DNA of 64,000 bases from DAIPJH01 sp036770365 (GCA_036770365.1 DAIPJH010000005.1:1-64000); one strand, 5' to 3'; shown: positions 44,444 through 53,940, counted from the first letter of the stretch. Notes: a model not told the origin generated them from the letters alone. A program made the numbers and translations.

Positions 44444-45520
44444 ATGCAACCCTCAGAAACAATTTTAACCTCATCAAAATATTCCAAGTCTTCACGAGAG
44501 GCTTGGCTTGATGTTTTGCGTATTTTTGCAACTGTTATGGTTACGTATATTCATGCAAAACCACTTCTACCACAAGACTACGATGCATTACACGCAACTT
44601 ATTGGTGGATAAGCAATCTTTTAGAATCATTTGCTCGATGTATCACAGTGCCATGTTTTTTTATGATAGCAGGGTATTGCTATCTTGGACGAAAACCTGA
44701 GCCAATTTTGCAATTTTACAAAAAACGATTATTCAAGATAATACTTCCTTTTTTGGGAGCATCGTATGTTTTTTTATTTCTACGCTATATGGGCGGCGAG
44801 GCATTAACCTTAAAAGGTATATTATTCATGCCTTTCTTTCATGCCACTGCTGACCATTTATGGTTTATGTATGCGATGATTGGCTTTTATATTATCATGC
44901 CGTTTCTCAATAAATTATTAGCAACCTTAGCCCTTCAAGAAACGCTCATTTTTTTAGGTATTTGGTGGACAGCAACCATCCTTATTCCATTTATTGGGGA
45001 TATTACCTATCCTCGTTATACACTTTATTTTCAACCATGGATGATGACTCCGTGGCTAGGCTATGCCATCATCGGCTATTTATTAAACACCATATCCATT
45101 TCACGTCGTATATTTATAACGGCAAGCCTAGTATTCTGCATTTGTTTGCTAGCGACACTAGGACTGACCGCATATTTAACCATCACTCATAATAGTCACT
45201 TTAACGGTCTTGCCTATAATTTCAACACTCCAATCATTGTCATAGCATCTAGCTGCGCCATGATAATCGCAAAATACCTACTTCCAAAAAACACTCCATC
45301 ACCCTTACTTGCTTATTTTTCAGACCGCATGTACGCAGTATATTTATTGCATCCAGTAATCATTTATCTTATTCAAAGAAAAATCATTTGGATGCCAACA
45401 GAGAGTTTACAAGCATTGTTCCTTTTCACAAGTACCATCATGTTATTTGCGCTCACACTTGTGTTCGTTATGCTTTTACATATTTTTATGTCCGTATTTT
45501 CTAGGCTCATAACAAAATAA
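44444..45520 (+). CDS. Acyltransferase-3 (OafA/YrhL-like) membrane protein
   Basis: A 358-residue protein with about ten hydrophobic spans and family features: SREAWLDVLRIFATVMVTYIHAKP at the start (an Arg before the first span and the His of the catalytic pair region), MIAGYCYLG, the RLFKIILPFLGASYVFLFLRY block and DHLWFMYAMIGFYIIMPFLNKLL. Such enzymes O-acetylate surface sugars, peptidoglycan or lipids on the membrane. Base use is visibly more A/T-rich than that of the neighbours, and a repeat hairpin flanks it, so recent transfer is possible. The substrate is unknown. Confidence 0.9.
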   Translation: MQPSETILTSSKYSKSSREAWLDVLRIFATVMVTYIHAKPLLPQDYDALHATYWWISNLLESFARCITVPCFFMIAGYCYLGRKPEPILQFYKKRLFKIILPFLGASYVFLFLRYMGGEALTLKGILFMPFFHATADHLWFMYAMIGFYIIMPFLNKLLATLALQETLIFLGIWWTATILIPFIGDITYPRYTLYFQPWMMTPWLGYAIIGYLLNTISISRRIFITASLVFCICLLATLGLTAYLTITHNSHFNGLAYNFNTPIIVIASSCAMIIAKYLLPKNTPSPLLAYFSDRMYAVYLLHPVIIYLIQRKIIWMPTESLQALFLFTSTIMLFALTLVFVMLLHIFMSVFSRLITK

Positions 45521-45648
45521 AATTTGTCACAAAACCTTCACACACATTTTCAAAAATAAGATTATACTCAGAACTAGATAGAGGAAACGCACTCTCTAAA
45601 TCAGCGTAAAAGACGACTTTTAATCAATATATTGTGGAGCGCAACCCT

Positions 45649-45879
45649 ATGTCTAGTATAGATAATATGATAAGCATCAATGATAATGCGCTACACCACA
45701 TGGAAGCATTTGCGAATGCTGCCTTCATGACCTATGTCCGTCCTGTTACCTTAGAAGACAACACCCTCGCGTATGCAGTATGTAGCGAAGACGGTGTGCA
45801 GCTCGCACTCTTTGCCAGCGAAGAAGCCGCGTATTTCTCAGCACGTCAAAACAATCTCAGCCCTGTGCGTGTTCATTAA
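45649..45879 (+). CDS. DUF1150-family small protein
   Basis: A 76-residue protein from the ATG at 45649 with GGAG 9 nt upstream. The block YVRPVTLEDNTLAYAVCSEDGVQLALFASEEAAYFSARQNNL is typical of DUF1150, found almost only in alphaproteobacteria. These genes often sit next to small heat-shock protein genes under heat-shock control; here no Hsp20 gene is near. Function unknown. Confidence 0.85.
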   Translation: MSSIDNMISINDNALHHMEAFANAAFMTYVRPVTLEDNTLAYAVCSEDGVQLALFASEEAAYFSARQNNLSPVRVH

Positions 45880-45885
45880 TCCCTT

Positions 45886-45991
45886 TATACTCACTTAGTT
45901 AAAGAATTTCTCATATTAGACAATGCGACGTGTAGTAAAACCTACATAAGCTGAAGTCTGATATGAGAAAAACTTGAAATAAATGAGTATA
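45886..45991. repeat. 106-bp inverted-repeat element, MITE-like
   Basis: About 36-bp arms begin TATACTCA and end TCTCATAT(T/C)AGAC; they match at roughly 28 of 36 positions around a 34-nt loop. It fills most of the 180-bp gap between DUF1150 and the efflux genes. No protein-coding content. Confidence 0.65.
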
Positions 45992-46059
45992 TTTGCGGTA
46001 GTTTTCTATGCTCAGGCGTAGTATGTGTAGGCAACACAAAAAGCAAAGCGGGATTTGGC

Positions 46060-47175
46060 ATGCAAAGAACAATAAAACCAATAACTTATATTCTTTCCGC
46101 CATCATCCTTAGCACCCTTACCTTCACCCATAGCGTTGCTGCAAACGACAAAAAAGATGCGCAGCAACCGCCCATCCCCGTGGTTACGACCCCCGCCCTT
46201 ATCAAAACGGTAACAGATGAGGTTGAGGCATTAGGCACACTTTCCGCCAATGAATCCGTGAATATCACTGCCACCGTGACTGAAACCATCTCCGCCATTC
46301 ATTTTGAGGATGGGCAACGCGTGGAACAGGGTGACCCTTTGGTGGAAATGACCAGCGGCGAAGAACATGCACAAATCGCTGAGATGCGTTCCACTCTGAA
46401 TGAGGCAAAGGCTCAATATAGGCGTGCATTAGAACTCACCAAAGACCATACTCTTTCTCAATCCATCGCCGATGAGCGCAAACGCGACTACGAAACGGCG
46501 AAGGCAAAGTTAGTTGGCATGGAGTCTCGCCTCAATGACCGCCTGATCCTCGCACCTTTTTCAGGAATTTTAGGCTTACGTCAAGTAAGCATTGGCACGT
46601 TAGTACAACCTTCCACTATCATCACCACCATTGATGATATCCATGAAATGAAGTGTGATTTTACTATCCCATCCTCCTATCTTAGCACAATTAAAGAAGG
46701 ACTAGAGATTGCTGCCACCAGCGACGCCTATCCTGAACATACGTTCAATGGAAAGTTGGTGGCCGTCGATAGCCGTATTGACGAAACCACCCGTCTGATC
46801 CGCGCACGTGCCATCATCCCTAATCCAGAGGGTTTACTACGCGCTGGGTTAACAATGCATGTACGCCTGCTCAGTACACCACGCACCGCTCTCATCGTGC
46901 CTGAGACTGCTATTGTCCCTCTTGGATCTGAGCATTTTGTTTATATTGCCACAGCACAAGATGCCCAAGGCAACCGTACAGCCAAAAAGCTTAAGGTTAC
47001 CCTCAAAACCCGTCACGGTGCATTTGCCGAGATCAACTCTGGACTCAAAGCAGGTGATGAGGTGATCAGCGAAGGGACAATGATGCTCACCGATGGCAAA
47101 ACAATTCTCATTAAACAAACAGATAATAAAGACAAACAAGATACTATTAAAAAAACAGAAAAAGGAAAGCCATAA
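46060..47175 (+). CDS. RND efflux periplasmic adaptor (HlyD/MFP family)
   Basis: A 371-residue protein with a signal peptide (ITYILSAIILSTLTFTHSVAAN). The biotinyl-lipoyl half-motifs are split by a coiled coil of about 60 residues: TISAIHFEDGQRVEQGDPLVEM, then ALELTKDHTLSQSIADE, then RLILAPFSGILGLRQVSIGTLVQP. The C-terminus has the usual membrane-proximal strands (GLKAGDEVISEGTMML). No lipobox is evident. Its TAA overlaps the ATG of the transporter gene. It joins the inner-membrane pump to a TolC-like exit duct; no outer membrane factor is nearby. Confidence 0.94.
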   Translation: MQRTIKPITYILSAIILSTLTFTHSVAANDKKDAQQPPIPVVTTPALIKTVTDEVEALGTLSANESVNITATVTETISAIHFEDGQRVEQGDPLVEMTSGEEHAQIAEMRSTLNEAKAQYRRALELTKDHTLSQSIADERKRDYETAKAKLVGMESRLNDRLILAPFSGILGLRQVSIGTLVQPSTIITTIDDIHEMKCDFTIPSSYLSTIKEGLEIAATSDAYPEHTFNGKLVAVDSRIDETTRLIRARAIIPNPEGLLRAGLTMHVRLLSTPRTALIVPETAIVPLGSEHFVYIATAQDAQGNRTAKKLKVTLKTRHGAFAEINSGLKAGDEVISEGTMMLTDGKTILIKQTDNKDKQDTIKKTEKGKP

Positions 47176-50100
47176 TGTTGCTTTCTGACCTTTCCATCCG
47201 CCGCCCCGTCTTTGCCGCTGTGATTTCACTCCTACTAATCGCGGCGGGTATTGTCGCATTTTTGCGGCTACCACTTCGTGAATACCCTAATATTGACCCA
47301 CCCATAGTGTCCATTACCACACTTTACCCTGGTGCGGCAGCACGCGTGGTTGAATCACGTATCACCCAAAAAATCGAAGAACGCGTTGCGGGACTAGAAG
47401 GTATTCGCTATATTGAATCTAGCAGCGAAGATGGTAAATCTAGCGTATCCATCCAATTTGATATTGCCCGCGATATTGACGCTGCCGCTAACGATGTGCG
47501 CGACCGTGTTGCTAATATCCTCGATGAACTTCCAGAAGAAGCACGTCCTCCAGAAATTCGTAAAGTCGATGGTAATGACGAGGTCATCATCTGGCTGCGT
47601 TTGACCAGTGATAAAATGAGCGTACCACAGCTTACTGACTACATTGAACGTTACTTACAAGACCGCTTTTCAATCCTTGATGGAGTCGCACGTGTGCGCC
47701 TTGGTGGTGGTCAAACCTTAGCAATGCGCATCTGGCTTAACCGCACTAATATGGCATTACATAACATCACGTTGAATGATGTGGAACAAGCTCTGCGGGA
47801 AGAAAACGTAGAACTCCCCGCAGGTAGCATCGAATCAGTTAATCGTCAATTTACTGTCCGCGTTACTCGTGCCTTCAAAACCGCAGAAGATTTTGAAAAA
47901 ATGGTCATCAGCCACGGCGACAAGGGGGCGATGGTGCGCCTTGGCAATATTGCCAAAGTAGAAATGGGGACACAAGAAAGCCGCACACTCTTTCGTGGTA
48001 ATGGACAGCCCATGGTCGGGATTGGTATCATCAAACAGTCAACAGCCAACACTCTCAGCGTCGCACGTGCCGCCAAAGAAGAAGCTAAACGCATTCAAAA
48101 GACCTTACCTACAGGCATGAGTATTAAACCGAGCTACGACATGTCGGTCTTTGTGGAACAAGCTGTACATGAAGTATATGTGACATTTGGCATTGCAGTC
48201 GTCCTCGTTATCTTAGTCATTTATTGTTTCTTGGGAAGTTTACGCGCCCTCATCATCCCTGCCGTTGCAATTCCTGTCTCAATGATTGCCGCCTTCACTG
48301 CACTCTATATACTCGATTTTTCGCTCAACATGCTTACACTACTTGCCATGATCCTCGCTATTGGTCTGGTGGTTGATGATGCGATTGTCGTACTAGAAAA
48401 TATCTGGCGACGTATGGAAACTAAAGGAGAAACACCACTTGTCGCGGCTTATCTCGGCACACGTCAAGTAGGATTTGCCGTCATGGCAACCACACTGGTT
48501 CTCGTCTCGATGTTTGTCCCAATTGCCTTCCTAAGCGGCGATATTGGCAGACTATTTTCTGAATTTGCAATGACCTTGGCCGCCGCTGTATTATTTTCTT
48601 GCCTTGTCGCGCTCACCTTGTCCCCCATGCTTGCTTCCAAACTACTCAACCACAAAGACCTGCACCACAGCAACGGTTTTATCCACTGGATGGAATCCCG
48701 TCAAAATGCCATGATAACACGCTATGAACGCAGCCTGCGCGCCACCCTCCAACGTCCACGCTTTGCTATTCTTACCTTCTTTATGACGCTCATTTTCTGT
48801 GCCGCTGCCATGTCATTCATTTCGGGCGAATATACCCCCAAAGAGGATCGTGGATCTTTCTTTGTGATGGTCACTGCTCCAGAAGGTTCATCTTTTGGCT
48901 ATACTGAACGCTACATGAACGAAATTGAAAAACGCCTCACCCCGTTCACTCACAATGGAGACGCCCAGCTAATGGTCGTACGCGCTCCTACCTCGTTTGA
49001 TAACAATGCTGTTTTTAATAGTGGGGTAGTGGTGATGGTTCTCAATGACTGGGAAAAACGTCGCCCTGCGAACGCCATTATGAAAGATGTCAGCACAGCA
49101 TTGGCTGATCTCTCAGGTGTACGTGCCTTCCCTGTTATGCGTCAAGGCTTTGGTTCTGCCACCCAAAAACCAGTACAGTTTGTCATGGGTGGCGGCACGT
49201 ATGAACAATTAGCGCAGTGGCGCGATATCTTAATGAAGACAATCAACAGCTCTAACCCCGGTTTGGTCGGTATCGACTGGAATTATAAAGAGACCAAACC
49301 TCAGTTTGATGTAGAAGTGGATTATGACCGCGCTGCGGAACTCGGTGTCACCATGAAGAATATTGGTCATACACTCGAAGCTATGTTTGGTTCGCTACGC
49401 GCCACCACTTTCATGGACCGCGGCGAAGAATATGATGTGTTAATAGAAGGCGACCGCGACCAACAACGCACACAATCTAGCCTTGAATTCACCTATGTGC
49501 GCTCTAGCACTTCAGGAAAGCTCATTCCACTCGCAAGCTTTGTCCACATTAAAGAAAGTGCCGACTCGCTCAAACTTGCACGCTTTAACCGCATCCGCGC
49601 CATCACCTTAGAAGCTACCCTCGCAGAAGGTTACGCACTCGGCGACGCATTGAAATATCTTGAACAAACGGTCAAAGCCACTCTTCCTCCTGAAGTCATT
49701 ATTGATTATAAAGGGTTATCACGAGATTATAAAATATCGGGAAACTCTATCATTTTTGTCTTTTTATTCGGCACCTTGGTGACATACCTCGTACTGGCAG
49801 CGCAATTTGAGAGCTTCCTACACCCGCTTATCATCATGCTCACCGTCCCGCTCGCCGTTGGCGGTGGATTGCTCGGAATATGGATCACAGGTAGCACCCT
49901 CAATCTCTATTCTCAAATTGGGCTGATCATGCTCGTCGGACTTGCCGCCAAAAATGGAATTTTGATTGTTGAATTCGCCAATCAACTCCGCGATGAAGGC
50001 CTCGCATTTCGTGATGCACTGATACAAGCAAGCTTATTACGTATTCGCCCCATTTTAATGACCAGCATCACTGCAGCAGCAGGAGCAATCCCACTCATCC

Positions 50101-50297
50101 TTTCGACAGGCGCAGGATCTGAGACCCGCACGGTCATTGGTATTGTTGTCTTTTTCGGCGTGATCATCTCAACGCTTCTTACCTTATACATTATCCCCGT
50201 TGCTTACGACTTACTCGCACGACGCACTGCTTCCCCCGACACAGTATCTCATCAACTTGAGGCAGAATTAGCACAAACAGAGACTCATCTTTCTTGA
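47175..50297 (+). CDS. RND (AcrB/HAE1-like) efflux transporter
   Basis: A 1040-residue inner membrane pump with twelve expected spans and two large periplasmic loops. The start LLSDLSIRRPVFAAVISLLLIAAGIVAFLRLPLREYPNIDPP and the span GLVVDDAIVVLENIWRRME, carrying the two proton-relay Asp residues, identify the AcrB family. It exports hydrophobic compounds with proton antiport. No TetR or other regulator gene is adjacent, so control is not visible. Confidence 0.97.
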   Translation: MLLSDLSIRRPVFAAVISLLLIAAGIVAFLRLPLREYPNIDPPIVSITTLYPGAAARVVESRITQKIEERVAGLEGIRYIESSSEDGKSSVSIQFDIARDIDAAANDVRDRVANILDELPEEARPPEIRKVDGNDEVIIWLRLTSDKMSVPQLTDYIERYLQDRFSILDGVARVRLGGGQTLAMRIWLNRTNMALHNITLNDVEQALREENVELPAGSIESVNRQFTVRVTRAFKTAEDFEKMVISHGDKGAMVRLGNIAKVEMGTQESRTLFRGNGQPMVGIGIIKQSTANTLSVARAAKEEAKRIQKTLPTGMSIKPSYDMSVFVEQAVHEVYVTFGIAVVLVILVIYCFLGSLRALIIPAVAIPVSMIAAFTALYILDFSLNMLTLLAMILAIGLVVDDAIVVLENIWRRMETKGETPLVAAYLGTRQVGFAVMATTLVLVSMFVPIAFLSGDIGRLFSEFAMTLAAAVLFSCLVALTLSPMLASKLLNHKDLHHSNGFIHWMESRQNAMITRYERSLRATLQRPRFAILTFFMTLIFCAAAMSFISGEYTPKEDRGSFFVMVTAPEGSSFGYTERYMNEIEKRLTPFTHNGDAQLMVVRAPTSFDNNAVFNSGVVVMVLNDWEKRRPANAIMKDVSTALADLSGVRAFPVMRQGFGSATQKPVQFVMGGGTYEQLAQWRDILMKTINSSNPGLVGIDWNYKETKPQFDVEVDYDRAAELGVTMKNIGHTLEAMFGSLRATTFMDRGEEYDVLIEGDRDQQRTQSSLEFTYVRSSTSGKLIPLASFVHIKESADSLKLARFNRIRAITLEATLAEGYALGDALKYLEQTVKATLPPEVIIDYKGLSRDYKISGNSIIFVFLFGTLVTYLVLAAQFESFLHPLIIMLTVPLAVGGGLLGIWITGSTLNLYSQIGLIMLVGLAAKNGILIVEFANQLRDEGLAFRDALIQASLLRIRPILMTSITAAAGAIPLILSTGAGSETRTVIGIVVFFGVIISTLLTLYIIPVAYDLLARRTASPDTVSHQLEAELAQTETHLS

Positions 50298-50427
50298 AAG
50301 AGATAAAATCAATACGCCATGTGTTAACTCTATTTTAACTTACCACCTCTATGGTATAAGGAGGAAACAAGGTTTCTATTATGATATTTTTATTTTGCCT
50401 TATCACGACCATTGGCAGGAGCAGTTT

Positions 50428-50817
50428 ATGAACGCAGCAATCTCACTCTCAGGCATGGACGTCGCCGCGAAGCGTCTCGGCAACAGTGCAAATAATGTTG
50501 CAAACATCAACTCCACCGCGCTCGTACGCGAAGGTAAGACCATTCAAGAAACCTACCTTCCGAAAGATATCGTTCAAATTTCGCAAGAAGCAGGTGGTGT
50601 CGATTCATATCTAAAATCACGCACCCCCGCATCTATCAAGGTCTCTGATCCTGAGAACCCAACCGCTGATGAAAATGGCATGATTGATATGCCAAATGTT
50701 TCGCTCGAAGAAGAAGTTGTACAACAACAAATGGCAACGTACGATTTCAAAGCTAACCTAAAAGCCCTGAAAGCTCAAGATGAGATGGAACAATCTTTGC
50801 TTGATATGAAAGTTTAA
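50428..50817 (+). CDS. Small flagellar basal-body-rod-like protein
   Basis: A 129-residue protein from the ATG at 50428 with AGGAG 7 nt upstream. The N-terminus AAISLSGMDVAAKRLGNSANNVANINST matches the flg_bb_rod N-terminal pattern, and the C-terminus NVSLEEEVVQQQMATYDFKANLKALKAQDEMEQSLLDMKV matches the rod/hook C-terminal pattern of FlgC/FlgG. The middle domain is short, as in FlgC or FlgB. It is far from other flagellar genes and lies between an efflux pump and the ExbB gene. It may be an accessory rod protein rather than FlgC itself. Confidence 0.8.
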   Translation: MNAAISLSGMDVAAKRLGNSANNVANINSTALVREGKTIQETYLPKDIVQISQEAGGVDSYLKSRTPASIKVSDPENPTADENGMIDMPNVSLEEEVVQQQMATYDFKANLKALKAQDEMEQSLLDMKV

Positions 50818-50818
50818 G

Positions 50819-50920
50819 TTTTAGCAGTTAGATTTTAGCTCATATAGAACAAGCTTCTAGATAGACGTCTAACCTCACCGTAAAAAAAAGACTACCAACT
50901 GCTAACTGCTAACTGCTATT
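50819..50920. repeat. CTAACTG-unit hairpin between rod-like gene and exbB
   Basis: TTTTAGCAGTTAG on the left pairs with tandem CTAACTG CTAACTG CTA on the right. The intervening TTTTAGCTCATATAG and CAAGCTTCTAG closely match the element at 7501-7566. Confidence 0.6.
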
Positions 50921-50993
50921 TCCCCATTGCATCCCGCGCCAGCCTTGCTATGCTATCTTCCATCTCTGAAAATGATAGCACACGAGGTTCAGC

Positions 50994-51785
50994 ATGGATT
51001 TGGCGACGATTTTTTCTAAAGGCGGTGGCGTACTCTATCTCCTCTTTGCCATTTCCATCTATATGGTCGCCGCCATTATCTACAAGGCTTTCCAATTTTA
51101 CTCTTCTGGGGTTTTTAATACCCGCATTATTGATTCCGTCATGGATGATGTCAAAAAAGGGGAACTCACGACCGCAGAGTACAAACTACAACATGCATTT
51201 GGTCCTGTGCCGATGATCATGAAAGTAGCTATTGCCTGTGTAACTAACCGCCATATGTCACAAAAGAGCCGTGAGTCTGAAATCTCTCGCGTGGGAACGG
51301 CAGAAATGCGTCGCCTAGAATCTCACATGCGCGGCTTAGAACTTATCTCTACAACAGCACCATTGCTAGGACTGCTCGGTACGGTCATGGGGATGGTGCG
51401 CGCTTTTGCACGTCTTGCAGAAGCAGGTAGCCGTGTTGACCCTGCCATGCTTGCAGACGGCATCTGGGAAGCCCTCATTACCACCGTCGGCGGGCTAATG
51501 CTCGCTATTCCGGCGATGATTGCCTATTATATACTAGATGGTATCGTCGAAAAAGTGCGTGCCTCCATGCGCGATGTCACCATCCAAATCCTTGCACTTG
51601 AAGACGAATTCATGCGTAATGAAAAAGAACAAGAACGTCGCCGCGAGATGGAACTGGATCGTGAACTACGTGAGATCCGTGACGCACAAGAGCGTGCCAT
51701 TGCAGCAGCGGCAGAACATACGCGCAGTACCCCACAAAGTAGCAGCACCTTACGTATGCTCAGCCCATCCTACACCCGATTCTAA
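50994..51785 (+). CDS. exbB: TolQ/ExbB-family proton channel protein
   Basis: A 263-residue MotA/TolQ/ExbB protein. One hydrophobic span is near the start (about residues 10-35), two further spans lie at 119-145 (ISTTAPLLGLLGTVMGMVRAF) and 160-185 (ITTVGGLMLAIPAMIAYYIL), matching the family core. The C-terminus is a long charged helix rich in Glu/Arg (EDEFMRNEKEQERRREMELDRE). With the two ExbD proteins and TonB downstream it would harvest proton motive force for outer membrane transport. TolQ identity is less likely because TolA, TolB and Pal are not adjacent. Confidence 0.92.
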   Translation: MDLATIFSKGGGVLYLLFAISIYMVAAIIYKAFQFYSSGVFNTRIIDSVMDDVKKGELTTAEYKLQHAFGPVPMIMKVAIACVTNRHMSQKSRESEISRVGTAEMRRLESHMRGLELISTTAPLLGLLGTVMGMVRAFARLAEAGSRVDPAMLADGIWEALITTVGGLMLAIPAMIAYYILDGIVEKVRASMRDVTIQILALEDEFMRNEKEQERRREMELDRELREIRDAQERAIAAAAEHTRSTPQSSSTLRMLSPSYTRF

Positions 51786-51823
51786 AACTTCCAAATCAGC
51801 TCTATAAAACAAAAGGTAAGCCC

Positions 51824-52513
51824 GTGCATTTTGAACGAGCATCCAGAAGAACTCAAGAATTGAATCTCACCTCTTTGGTAGATGTGGTGTTTTTATTGAT
51901 TATCTTCTTCATGCTCACCACTAGTTTCATCAAAATCGATGCTATTGAAATGTCGCTTCCCGAAGATGCTAAAGATAAAACGGACACCACTACACCTCAA
52001 GCTGCATCGTCAAAGCTTTTAACAGATAGTGTCACCCTCGTTGACATCGCCGATGACGGACGCGTCTATCTCAACCGCAAACTAATTTCTGATGACGACT
52101 TACAAGATACCATCCAAAATATCATGCGTGACCATAAGGACATGGAAATTCTAGTACGATCTGCCGCACATGTAAATGTCCAAAAACTAGTAGATGTGAT
52201 GGATATTGTCCATGTCTCTGGCGGACGCAAAATTGCCGTCGATACATGGGATGGTATTTTACCTCTTACCGAACCAAACAACCAAACTCAAGAACCTCAA
52301 ACACTCAACCCCTTTGCGCCACTCCCTACTCAAGAAAAGCCTCTGCCAACAGAAACCAAACCAGACGTCACCACAAAGAACAAACCAGCCAAAAAAACCT
52401 TCAGCTTATCCCCTCGTACCCAAGCCGCACGCGCCAAAATGTATCAACCACCAAAGGATGCCCCTGTAAACACACCATTACAACGCCTACGCAATCAGCT
52501 CGAATTGCAATAG
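51824..52513 (+). CDS. exbD: ExbD/TolR-family protein, long form with Pro/Lys-rich tail
   Basis: A 229-residue protein with a GTG start after AAAAGGT. One membrane span (LTSLVDVVFLLIIFFMLTT) carries the essential Asp at residue 20. The ExbD periplasmic domain follows to about residue 145. The last 80 residues are Pro/Thr/Lys-rich (NPFAPLPTQEKPLPTE, NKPAKKTFS), which is not usual for ExbD. It is the first of two ExbD genes after exbB. Confidence 0.9.
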   Translation: MHFERASRRTQELNLTSLVDVVFLLIIFFMLTTSFIKIDAIEMSLPEDAKDKTDTTTPQAASSKLLTDSVTLVDIADDGRVYLNRKLISDDDLQDTIQNIMRDHKDMEILVRSAAHVNVQKLVDVMDIVHVSGGRKIAVDTWDGILPLTEPNNQTQEPQTLNPFAPLPTQEKPLPTETKPDVTTKNKPAKKTFSLSPRTQAARAKMYQPPKDAPVNTPLQRLRNQLELQ

Positions 52514-52523
52514 GGGATACAGC

Positions 52524-52931
52524 ATGATTGACATCGAATTCGTACGCACCCGAAAAAAATCCAAAGCCATCAGCATGATTCCTCTGATTGACGTCATGCT
52601 CGCATTGTTGATCTTTTTCTTAATTGCAGGCAGATTAGAACAAGTAGAAATTCTCAAGGTTAACCCTCCTATTTCCAAAAGCGGAGAAGAGCTAGCACAA
52701 GGCACAATCATGATCGTCCTTGGAAAACATGATGAAGTGCTGCTCAACGACGAACTTGGTACACTGGAAGACCTTATTCCAAAACTCAAAGAACAGCTGA
52801 AATACAACCCCAAGCGCGTGATCACCCTCAAGGCAGATAACCGCATGAAGGCAACACGATTGATTGAAGTGATGAACGCCATCCGCGCAGCGGGCGGGGA
52901 GAACTTGACCCTCGCCACTGAAACACCGTAA
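52524..52931 (+). CDS. exbD: ExbD/TolR-family protein, short form
   Basis: A 135-residue protein of normal ExbD size. The span MIPLIDVMLALLIFFLIAG carries the essential Asp at residue 23; the periplasmic domain ends with ITLKADNRMKATRLIEVMNAIRAAGGENLTLATE. It lies 10 nt after the long ExbD gene. Two ExbD paralogues in one operon suggest a heteromeric motor with ExbB. Confidence 0.92.
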   Translation: MIDIEFVRTRKKSKAISMIPLIDVMLALLIFFLIAGRLEQVEILKVNPPISKSGEELAQGTIMIVLGKHDEVLLNDELGTLEDLIPKLKEQLKYNPKRVITLKADNRMKATRLIEVMNAIRAAGGENLTLATETP

Positions 52932-52945
52932 GGATCATAAAGCAC

Positions 52946-53788
52946 ATGGAAACCATCATCTATTCGCTTTATCTCTCCAAACTTGAACAACTGCAACAGT
53001 TCGAGCGGCGCATCACAACCCCTCCGTTTGCTATCATGCTCACCATTGCCTTTTCACTACATATCATTGCTATTTTAGTTATTGGATACATGCTGCCAAA
53101 ACCTACAGCCATTCCTGTCCCTGTACGCGAACTCACCTTGCATCTTGGCGGTGGCAAAGATATCGCCAATAAAATTGACGATCATAACATGGCACAGCGT
53201 ATGGCAAGTGCGTTGCAGGGCATGACTTCTCAGCCAGAAAAGAAAGACCAAGCTCCCGAAATCTCCACCACATCACCCCCAACCAAAACACTCGACACCA
53301 GCACAACAAAACCTAAAGAAATGAAGAAAAAAAATACCCCTTCGACTCGTGTCATCGCCTCTGCACCTAAAATCGTAAAAATTGATAAGATTCTTGCCCA
53401 ACAAACAACTAAAAATGAAGCCACGGTAGATATCGCAGGCACAGCCTCACCTGATAATGGCAGCTCTAGCGTCATGGATAAGATCCGCACGCAAGAAATG
53501 ATGCTACGCTATGAGCAGAAACTTTCTGCGTGGATCAATCGCTATAAAGTTTATCCCTCTGATGCCTTTAAACGCGGACTTCAGGGCAATGTCGTCTTGC
53601 GTATTCGCATCGATCGTGCAGGCTATATCAAATTTATCCTCATCCAAGAATCCTCTGGCTATGATATTCTCGATCAAGCGGTGATTGATGCAGCAAAAAA
53701 AGCAAACCCTGTCCCTGTTGTTCCAACAGACTACCCTGGTGGTCAATTATTAGAATTCTTAATTCCTGTAAAATTTGCGTTAAAGTAA
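52946..53788 (+). CDS. tonB: TonB-family energy transducer
   Basis: A 280-residue protein. A membrane anchor lies at residues 30-51 (FAIMLTIAFSLHIIAILVIGYM), with His in the usual place of the TonB signal anchor. A Lys/Pro/Thr-rich spacer (about 85-170) follows. The C-terminal TonB domain (190-280) reads KVYPSDAFKRGLQGNVVLRIRIDRAGYIKFILIQESSGYDILDQAVIDAAKKANP. It closes the exbB-exbD-exbD-tonB operon. No TonB-dependent receptor is in the window. Confidence 0.94.
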   Translation: METIIYSLYLSKLEQLQQFERRITTPPFAIMLTIAFSLHIIAILVIGYMLPKPTAIPVPVRELTLHLGGGKDIANKIDDHNMAQRMASALQGMTSQPEKKDQAPEISTTSPPTKTLDTSTTKPKEMKKKNTPSTRVIASAPKIVKIDKILAQQTTKNEATVDIAGTASPDNGSSSVMDKIRTQEMMLRYEQKLSAWINRYKVYPSDAFKRGLQGNVVLRIRIDRAGYIKFILIQESSGYDILDQAVIDAAKKANPVPVVPTDYPGGQLLEFLIPVKFALK

Positions 53789-53878
53789 CGCGTAAGATTC
53801 TGTAATATGATTTTACTCAAAAAATCACGACACTCACTTTGCATTTCTTCAAGATAATGCTAGCAACTAGGTGATAGC

Positions 53879-53940
53879 TATAGCACTTCCATTTAATAAT
53901 TGCGCGACTCCCACGCATTGTTAAATGAAGTAGTGCTATA
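53879..53940. repeat. TATAG-type palindrome, first unit of the glmS doublet
   Basis: 62 bp with arms TATAGCACT-TC-CATTTAATAATTGCG and the complement of TATAGCACT-ACTT-CATTTAACAATGCG. It is the best-preserved copy and has the same length as 41525-41586. Confidence 0.75.
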
